Under the pieces are notes generated by a model. It was not told the DNA's origin. It worked only from the letters and a program-made list of their open reading frames with translations, and ran no database searches. 64,000 nt of DNA from Bimastos eiseni (taxonomy: Eukaryota; Annelida; Clitellata; Crassiclitellata; Lumbricidae). The stretch spans positions 8,460,809-8,524,808 of the forward strand of contig OY365822.1 of the NCBI GenBank assembly GCA_959347315.1, given 5' to 3'. The position numbers were made by a program, and so were the translations under genes. This document shows, one piece after another, positions 56,340 through 64,000 of this stretch; position 1 is the first letter of the stretch; every line of letters begins with the position of its first letter.

Positions 56340-56765
56340 TCTACTCTAACATATATATAGCGGAAAGTTGGACGTTAAAGAAAGACGATGGAACCAGAAT
56401 AGATGCCTTCGAAATAAAGTGTTTGAGACTTGTCCTGGGTATATCTTGGAAAGACATGAAAACAATGAATGGATGTTGGAAACTGCAGGTGCGGAAAGAA
56501 AATTCTTAGGTGCTGTAAAAGAAGCGAAGATGAAGTATTTTGGACATGTTATGAGGAAAGAAGAGGGATGTATAGAAAAAGAGTAATACAAGGAACAATA
56601 GAGGGTGCTAGATGAAGGGGAAGACCAACAAGAAATTGGCTGGATAATATCAGAAAATGGACAGACCTTTCAACAACAGAGATGATGAGGGCGAAAAAGA
56701 ACAGGCAGAACTGGAGAAGGATTATCCATGACGCAGCCTACCTTCATAACGAAGACGGCTAAAGA
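56340..56765 (+). mobile_element. LINE reverse-transcriptase C-terminal fragment
   Basis: Frames contain MKYFGHVMRKEEGCIEKE, GRPTRNWLDNIRKWT and NRQNWRRIIHDAAYL, typical of the end of a non-LTR retrotransposon open reading frame, with frameshifts and stops. Confidence 0.85.
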
Positions 56766-57004
56766 ACAGAACAGAACTCTAACACCTCTTAATAATCATT
56801 CAGCGCTTCAACGCCATCGCTTATGGCAGTACCTCTGTTCTGCCAGAATTGAATTAAATGTAGCCAGTCAATATATTATTAAGTCTTCCAGCAATTTTCT
56901 GCCACCAGAGGGAATATACTTACCTCTTGGGTAAAACAAATAAAACACTCTCAAAAGCTCAGAACAAACAGTTGAGAAAATTTCTGAGGAGACTGCAAAC
57001 TTTC

Positions 57005-57195
57005 AGACATTTGTGATAATACAAAAACGGGCTTTTTGACAATGTGACATGGTATTTGTGTATAAATAATGAATTATATTACAATATGGGCTTTTTTGAT
57101 ACTGTAACATGGGATTATTGTATAAATAATGAATTATATAGTAAAAATGGGTTTGTTTGACACTGTAACATGGGATTTTTGTACAAATAAGGATT
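57005..57195. repeat. 64-bp tandem repeat, three copies
   Basis: GGGCTTTTTTGA(C/T)A(C/A)TGTAACATGGGATT then TTGTATAAATAATGAATTAT, three diverged copies. Confidence 0.85.
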
Positions 57196-57529
57196 TGTCT
57201 GATTCACTTAATACTTCCATCTGGCGGTAATCTGTTACAGCACATTAAATAGGTCAAATACTGGCTTATATCAAAAGTATTTTCCTTGCTCTAAATAGCA
57301 AGTGCCAATCCAAAAACAACAAGAATCCAATTAGAAAGTGTCATGTCTCTTATAATGATTTAACTACAGCTACATTCTGTCGCAGAAACCCAAATATCCG
57401 AAATAGAATTTCTGCAAGACGCCCGAAATCAAGGCTAAAACAAAATATATTTAAAAATCTAACTTGTCAAGATATTTTCGAATGGACTAGTCAGGATACT
57501 TGTCGACTATTGCAAACAAGTTTTCATGA

Positions 57530-57910
57530 TTCAGACTCTTGGTAGAACACTTGTTTTCGAAAATTCGGTCAATTTTGCATACCACTGACGCTGAATAATA
57601 CAGACATGCGTAGATCTGTGAAGATAAGTTCAAAAACGGCAACGTTTTTTAGGAAATGGGTATCGCAACATCAGAGATAGCGTTTTTTTACAAAATAAGA
57701 CTTCCCGCCATTATTAATCGGCCGGAGGTCTCAAACAACGACCTCGATATCAGAAACTTTTTGCATGCGCTATATCCCTAGGTCTTATAGCGCATATCTT
57801 AATTAGAGAGCTATTCCGATTTGAGAAAATTATAACAGCAGAGGGTTTAAGTGGTTCCGAATACATTTCACCTCGGCACGTTCGAACACGCGTATCATAT
57901 CAATCTATCC
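57530..57910 (-). other. Diverged duplicate of the septin promoter/first-exon region
   Basis: Aligns with 38690-39170. The start context AATAATGGCGG is kept (ATG at 57711), but relative to the septin copy one T is missing before GTAAAA and the reading meets TAA after seven codons. No septin exons follow on this strand. Confidence 0.65.
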
Positions 57911-58523
57911 TATTCAACCATATCTTATATAGCCTTCTCAAAACGTATTGTTTATTACACTTAATTAATTATAGGTAGATTATTATAAGCCAGCTAATTA
58001 GAGTGGCGCTTAGTTAATTAAAATGGCTATTAAATGATATATTAGCACGTTAATGCTCAGAAGTAATTGATCGTCACGGACAGCGTTATTATTCATGACG
58101 TAATGAAATGACGTTATCGATGTTTTAACAACAGTTTTGGCAGGTTTGGTAGGCCTATGGTCGTTCGTGAAAATGTGTCCTAGACTCCTTGACCTCCATT
58201 ACTGATATCATGAAAATTAATTGATGAATTTGTGGTGTATAAACTCGCCGGTGTGAATTAATAAGTAGAGAGGTAGGTTTGGATCTATATGGCGACACAA
58301 AAGGCTATCGAGTTCTTCAAGTATAGGGCCTATGGTTTAAAACGAGACTAAATCGGCGTAGGCCTACAATATATACATGTTTAAGTTCGTCGCAGTTGAA
58401 GGCTTCGGGTTTGTATTTTGTAGGAGTCAGTCATACTAATATACTAATATTGTAGTACTCTTACATTGAGCTACATCGTTTTATTCGAATTAACATACTG
58501 TTGCAAAATTGACGCACTGGACG

Positions 58524-58526
<3 letters not shown>

Positions 58527-58561
<35 letters not shown>
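58527..58561. repeat. (AT)n microsatellite
   Basis: About 17 TA dinucleotides. Confidence 0.97.
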
Positions 58562-58564
<3 letters not shown>

Positions 58565-58569
58565 CTCCT

Positions 58570-59520
58570 TTCCTTCTTCTCGGCGATCGTGGTCTTCTTC
58601 GCCTCTCAATCTTGTCTCTCTTACGTACACTTTTCGGTTAGTCATTTCTTCTCAGCGGTTTCATCCAGGTGCATTCTTTCTCAGGCTGAGGGTGGTCTTA
58701 GAGCAATATATAAGGGCTCGAGTTTAGACCGAGTGGTCCGCAGTCCGAGGAAGATCGTCAGAGGGAGCAGTCGAAGCACAGCCTGAATCAGCCGACCGAA
58801 GAGAACAGTCCGATCTCCGTCAGCCGAGGGTACAGTTCGAATAGGTCCGACATAACGACACGGGGTCCGCCTATAAGCTGTCAACTGCAGTAGGCTATCT
58901 GAAAAAGAGTACGGTAGTGGGATTGTGCGGAGGTGGTCATGCACTCGTTCGTTGAGAGAGAACGACCGGCCAGGGCGAGATTTGGTGTTTGTCAAGAAAT
59001 AAAAGAAATATTGCAGAATCGTTGTTGTTAAGTCCTCTGCCAGACCGGAGAGGCCGAATCTACATGTGAACATCTACCAGTAGAGCAGACCGAAATTCGC
59101 CACAATACATGTACTACGCGTAAAACTGAATAGGACGTTCCTTTATTTCGCTGATCAGTTTGCTAAACGATTCGTAAGAACTCCGTTAGAAGTCATTTCG
59201 ACTTGCGGATTGAAACGTTACCGGAGATACTTGATTGTGACTGCGTATACGTTTTGACGCTTGGAATTGCGTTATTTTGTACTTATATATAGAAAAAGGT
59301 CTTATCAAATGTGGCCACGCTCCAGCCGGGGTGCTTCCCCTATTGGGCCACCTGAAAATCATGCAGGGCAGAGGCAAAAACCCCGGCTAGAACCTGGACT
59401 CACTAGCCATGAGTCCTCGCTTGACCATAGGGCGCTGATGCCATCGGCCTCCTGGCATATGGACCTCTACCTGCAGTCGACCCAAGATAGGTTAGAGCCC
59501 GGAAACCTAGGTCAGGGTGT
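58570..59520 (+). mobile_element. Possible LTR / retroelement leader
   Basis: GC-rich relative to its surroundings, with a TATA-like CAATATATAAGG (58708), a poly(A)-signal-like GAAATAAAAGAAATATTG (58996) and, further on, an open frame containing WPRSSRGASPIGPPENHAGQ. The layout suggests an LTR and leader, but no second LTR, primer-binding site or gag/pol was found. Confidence 0.3.
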
Positions 59521-59524
59521 CAGA

Positions 59525-59735
59525 ATATAAGGAATCTATAAACAGGAAAACGATCTGATACAGTGTTTCCCCCTCTAAGCACATCATTGAGTTGTAAAGT
59601 CAGCCCATATTCCATACTGAACGTTGAAGAGTTGCTCCTTTTCTTAGGCCCTTGAGCCGACTATGGACGAATCCCAAGGTCCTGGACACGGGACCAGTGA
59701 TATCGTAGGACTTGCTGTTTACTTCCCATCGTGTA
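59525..59735 (+). repeat. Dispersed repeat, copy 2 (copy 1 at 46105-46330)
   Basis: Same order of shared words as copy 1, same orientation. Confidence 0.75.
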
Positions 59736-60054
59736 GCACGCTTGAGTAGTACACATTTTTGAAAATAATAATTTTGACAATATTTGTGGTTATTCTCATT
59801 TTTTATGTAAAAAATATTATTGTAATTATACAGATCTTTGATATGTGAAAATAATAATTGTAATTCTAGGCTACTGATATTTTGTATGTAAAAATATTAG
59901 TGTATATTTATACTTCTTTTTCTTTAGCACATATTATGTGTAAATAAACAGGAAACTTGCTCGCCAAAAAGTATTGGTGAAAGTATTGGTATTGGTATTG
60001 CAATACTTTTAAGAAAAAGTATTGGTATTGGTATCGCAGTACTTTTTTCCAGTA

Positions 60055-60215
60055 TTGTTAACAGCCCTGCTACAGATGGTAGGCCAGGTAGGAAAGAAGA
60101 GATCAATGATGAAGTATATAATAAGAGAACGACAAAAGAGATGGATTCGACACACACTAATTAAGAGGCGACTCTCTACTACCATGGTGAATCAGAAGAG
60201 CTATATTGTGTAGGG
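60055..60215 (+). mobile_element. LINE C-terminal fragment
   Basis: Reading KKRSMMKYIIRERQKRWIRH then TLIKRR resembles the end of a non-LTR reverse transcriptase (M.YI..R.RRWIGH..R). Short and truncated. Confidence 0.5.
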
Positions 60216-61343
60216 TGGGGGGGAGGTTGAAAATTTTGTTATATAACAAACTTTTTTTCAGCTTATGCTATTTTGCCTGTTTGGCTGCCAATTGGAAATT
60301 CCATGTACCACGAACCTTCATTGTTTAATCGAAGTTCACAATACGTTGTGAACCAAAACTAGCACCATTAGCTGCCACTTTTAACAATTTCCTATTTTCA
60401 ATTTTAATAATTTCGCTTGCATAGCTTTAAAACGCTCTAAAATTCAATTCTGTGTGCTTTGTTTTGATTTTGGTTTAAATTTAAATTAATTCACTTGAAA
60501 CAATTATTTTGGTAGGTATTATCATAATATCATAATGTTTGATTTCGTTTTCTATAGCATATGTACATAGTTTATGTTTGCTTAGATACCCAATTGTAGT
60601 TGTAGTATACACTCTTTATACATCATACGCTATTAAATAGGTAGAGTAATGTTGTACCGCAAATCTATCGATAAATACCTGACAGTGCAATATTAAACCA
60701 ATCCATTCTGTGTGATACTGTATGCTCATTTCCAGTGCAAAAAAGGAGGGAAACTAAATTAGTGCTTTTAAATAGGATGTACGTCACTACCATGTATTAT
60801 CATGCTGTTTTAGTAGGCCTACATGTAGATAAATGGTGACAATCGTTGACTACCCCAATTAGTTACCGTAATTAATACAAGTGAATTTAGCGCCATTAAA
60901 GGTCCGAATATTAAGACGCAGAGAAGCATGGATCAATACATCCGGTCTAATAATGATTGGCACGAGAGAGTACGCAATTTTAAGATAGCTTTTGTTACAT
61001 AGCTAATTGGGTGTATGATGATTTTTTGCTACAGTTCTTGAAATGGATGAAGGCAATTATCACTACTATTAAAGTGCTAACTAACATTGTATTGTTATAA
61101 AAGTTTCAAATTGTGCAATACAATTATGTCGATTGTATGTCTTTTAACGTGCTTATAGACTGGGGTAGAATTATGTTGATTGTTTTTTAACGTGCTTATA
61201 GACTGGGGTGGGGTAGGGGGGTAGGTAGCATATCTGTTATATAATATAGGGGTGGGGGGTCACGGCTGCTGTTATATAACGTTATTAGGGGTAGGGGTGG
61301 GTCAAAAATTGGGATTTTATGCGTTACATAATATGTGAACGGC
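60205..61343. mobile_element. TIR transposon, copy 2, left end lost
   Basis: Matches copy 1 (39273-40830) from ATATAACAAACTTTTTTTCAG to the right end GTTACATAATATGTGAACGG, without the nested LINE. The left terminal repeat is missing. Confidence 0.75.
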
Positions 61344-61376
61344 CCCATATCGTATTCCCTTTACAAGTATACAGTA

Positions 61377-61532
61377 TGAACGAATGATGACAAGTTATTA
61401 CAGGAGCCGAATTTAAGCCGTCGGCAGCCATGCAAGGCGCCAGTATTTTACTGGGGGATACGGGTCTGGAACTCGGTTCCTCAGCTCTGCGTCCCAGTGT
61501 GCTCACCATTACTCAACGGCCATGGGTGCCAT
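61377..61532 (-). mobile_element. SINE (family B), fullest copy
   Basis: The minus strand reads CCATGGCCGTTGAGTAATGG (A-box side), CCGAGTTCCAGACCCG (B-box-like), then GGCGCCTTGCATGGCTGCCG and CTGTAATAACTTGTCATCAT, the tail shared by the other family-B copies. Confidence 0.65.
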
Positions 61533-61599
61533 TGGTAATGATGCACATAAGATACAAAGACAATATCACATTATGCATGTATATACGTGCGTGTGTGCA

Positions 61600-62634
61600 C
61601 TGTGCAGTGGCGTCGCTATAGGATTAGAAACCAATGGAGGTATATTGGATATGATTGGGTGGGTAGGAGAGGGGTTCATGTAATTCCTCCCTAACTTAAT
61701 GAGTATGCGTTGACCACGGTATCCCAGTGTCAGCTGTCTCATTTCTAAGTTTAGTTAATTGGCTCCATTCCTAGTTGACACAGACTGGCAGAAGGATGCA
61801 AAAATTACATGTAGTCAACTGTTTACTTGTAGTTTATGTATTAAATTTACTGAACTAAAACTTTTTCTCACATTTAAAGTTTTGAAATTTGCCAGTAGAC
61901 CAATTCGTATTTGTATTCGGTCTAATAGTTGATCCAATTATTCATATTCGGCCAAATAGTGAAAATCACCTATTCGACACAGCCCTACAATGAATATCAA
62001 CAAGTGTGCATCAGAATATCTACAGAGCCATTTTCAATACTCTCAAAAAGCTGATCTGGCAATACACGCTGTGTTTTGAAATGCAAAATCTATAAATAAG
62101 TAGAAATTCAATTTTTGCTTAGCAAGAAATACTGCATGCCTGAATATCGAAAATCTAAAAATGCGACAGAAGAGTAACAAACGTAGCATTTATCAACAGA
62201 CATAAACAAACACAAAATTCCATCAACATGGAAATTTTGTTGCATAAAATCCTTACCCTATAGACACATCTAAAAATCAGTTAGTAACAAGTTAGTAACA
62301 AGACTGCTTCGTAAAATTAACATTACAATCCATATAAATCCAGACACATAACATAAACAAACCTCACTAAATGTTCACACGATGGCATATAATTAATCAG
62401 TAACTACACAGATCGTTGCACGACGTGTACATAGCATTGAGCAAATTTGCTTACTCTGTCTTGGACTATATCACAATACCTTAAAGGTAATCAAACGAAT
62501 GGTAACTTACGAAAGTAACTGTAAGGTAATTGAAACCTAGTGAACTGCACGTAAAGATTCCTATAACAAAATTCATGTAAACGAGAGTAATCCCGAGTTC
62601 GAAGCTCTCGCTAACAGTCGCCAAAGCACAGTAT
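61600..62634. other. Intergenic, downstream of the 53BP1-like gene
   Basis: AT-rich. A CAGTGGCGTCGCTATAGG at 61609 resembles a TIR-element end without a partner. Nothing else recognised. Confidence 0.5.
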
Positions 62635-62816
62635 TCATGTCCATTCGTGCTCAAGGCAGTATTTCGGATGACAAGCGTAGTCAAGCCTGGAACCAGTTAC
62701 AAGGCACTGAACTACCCATTCCGATGAGACAACTGATATTCCTCGTCTCTGCGCCAGCTGCCAGGTGGCAGCACTGATGTCGCCATCCGAAACGACGACA
62801 TCCACCACATGTTCAA
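62635..62816 (-). CDS. TP53BP1-like: TP53BP1-like last exon
   Basis: 60 codons and a TGA. Acceptor TGTTGTAG; the first two bases complete a Val codon. Contains LAQRRGISVVSSEWVVQCLV and ends HPKYCLEHEWT. Confidence 0.92.
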
Positions 62817-63906
62817 CTACAACACAATAATAAATTTGATTCATTCATTCAAACTGATGTAGTACTTACAGATAACAAGCTAAAAAGGAGTCACATTGAA
62901 CTGTATGGCATCCTGCAAGGCTCCATCTGCCCTACCGATAATTTCACAGTTGCCCCCCCCTCAGTCAGTGGAAGGTGGAGTCTCAATCTTATGGGCTAGC
63001 AGGTATTGAACACACATCCTTCTGATCTGTATGCTATCATGTTGCCATTAAGGCTATCAACGGGTGCCCGAGTATACCTGCCAGAGGCTGATTGCCTAGG
63101 CAATAAAATCGGTTCTCGGGAAAATGCGCAATTTTACCTGAAAATATACAACACAATATGTTCCGTTGATCATATTAGCTGACTGCCCAGGTAATGAAAT
63201 TGGTTTTCAGGTGTCTGACATTCCGCAAAATGCGCAATTCCCTACATTTCATAAAAAAATTTCCACAGGGTCGGGTACCCGCGGAGCGGATCGACTGGTA
63301 CCCTGGTCATGATTTCAACATTTTTTTACAGCCTTAGTTGCCATCCAACCATCTTGTGACACAATAAGAATCGAACTTAAGGACTTCATTTGAATCATGC
63401 ATACATAATCTATTTTCCTAAAACAACAAAAGAATTGATTCTTCCGGGAATAATAAACGAATTGATTGATTGATTGATTGATGTGCATCAAAGCATTTAT
63501 GTACCACCTCTTAAACCACCTAAAGTTAGCTGGAAATGGCATTTCTCCAACTTGTCTATAACAATGATTACCACCAACTGATTTCAAATTGCAAAATAAA
63601 AATACTGCCAATTCCTGGAGGTTTTAGAGGATAGGAATGTTGGGACAAAAAATGAGAGGGTTCGTTTGAATGAGCAGCATCCAAAAAAAGAATAAACTGA
63701 TTAGGGTGACTACTCACCATCAACAATGTAATGTAATAAATAATTATACAGATGTCAATTAACAATTACCTGTATTTCTTGCTGGTATTTTTTGAATTAA
63801 TTGGCAACCAGCTGCTTCTAAAATTTCGATCCAAACGTCAACAAAGTTTCTATTTTCCGTTGAGACGACGACCTTAAGACCGGCCAAAGGTCGCTGCTCA
63901 TTTTGC
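62635..63906 (-). CDS. TP53BP1-like: TP53BP1-like, C-terminal exons (gene continues off the right edge)
   Basis: Two exons encode the second BRCT repeat of a 53BP1-type protein, the chromatin-bound DNA double-strand-break response factor. The first reads LAGLKVVVSTENRNFVDVWI then EILEAAGC (vertebrate [22 protein letters not shown]). The second reads VVDVVVSDGDISAATW, ISVVSSEWVVQCLVTGSRLD and HPKY, matching VFDVVVTD, VVSQEWVIQCL.VGERI and HPKY. The conserved W of the BRCT fold is present. The stop lies nine codons after HPKY, close to the vertebrate end. Everything upstream (Tudor domain, first BRCT) is outside the window. Confidence 0.9.
63770..63906 (-). CDS. TP53BP1-like: TP53BP1-like penultimate exon
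   Basis: 45 codons. Acceptor TCTTTAG, donor ACAG|GTAATT; enters in phase 2, leaves in phase 1. Ends CQLIQKIPARNT. Confidence 0.88.
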
Positions 63907-64000
63907 CTAAAGAAAAATTAGCATATGTCATTGTCAGTGTAACAATACATAATCATAACAATAACCAAAGAACTTAAGTAGTTCCATTGCAATACTCTTC

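Noticed and set aside
39200..61343. One continuous 20-kb segmental duplication
   Set aside because: Similarity falls into separate blocks (septin 5' region; TIR transposon copies) with unrelated sequence between, so a single clean duplication is not supported.
1..64000. CRISPR arrays, bacterial operons, rRNA genes
   Set aside because: The spliced animal genes and repeat content show nuclear metazoan DNA; the tandem repeats have no spacer-repeat organisation.

Overview
This is a window of metazoan nuclear DNA. It is AT-rich, its genes are cut into short exons by introns of hundreds of bases to several kilobases, and it is full of simple repeats, tRNA-derived SINEs, small inverted-repeat transposons and LINE fragments. 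The proteins (a sulfonylurea receptor, septin-2, 53BP1 and a ubiquitin protease) are animal proteins. The repeat types and the frequent word TAGGCCTA suggest a marine invertebrate, perhaps a non-vertebrate deuterostome or a lophotrochozoan. That last step is a guess.

Layout. (1) 0.6-15.4 kb, minus strand: the 5' half of an ABCC8/ABCC9-like sulfonylurea receptor gene, eight exons from the start codon through TMD0, the L0 linker and the first part of TMD1. The two nucleotide-binding domains lie beyond the left edge. One intron uses a GC donor. (2) 15.4-28.3 kb: no gene recognised; simple repeats, degraded retroelements, TIR elements and one GC-rich non-repetitive block. (3) 28.3-39.0 kb, minus strand: a complete septin-2-type gene (ten well-supported coding exons plus a tentative first exon), carrying the GTPase motifs and the C-terminal coiled coil. 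(4) 39-62 kb: a rearranged, transposon-rich stretch. It holds plus-strand exons of a ubiquitin-specific protease (USP), whose catalytic-cysteine exon is tandemly duplicated. The next USP exons lie about 10 kb away on the opposite strand, and one of them has a nonsense codon. Between them are an ADP-ribosyltransferase-like fragment, an inverted pair of short coding-like segments and LINE pieces. A second, diverged copy of the septin promoter/first-exon region lies at 57.5-57.9 kb. (5) 62.6-64 kb, minus strand: the last two exons of a TP53BP1-like gene (C-terminal BRCT repeat), continuing past the right edge.

The recognised genes do not form an operon or an obvious pathway. The most unusual object is the USP locus: two same-length, same-phase catalytic-Cys exons that differ from each other about five times more than the intron sequence on either side of them. 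Exon limits were set by hand from splice-site consensus, reading phase and remembered family sequences; no alignment or search was run.
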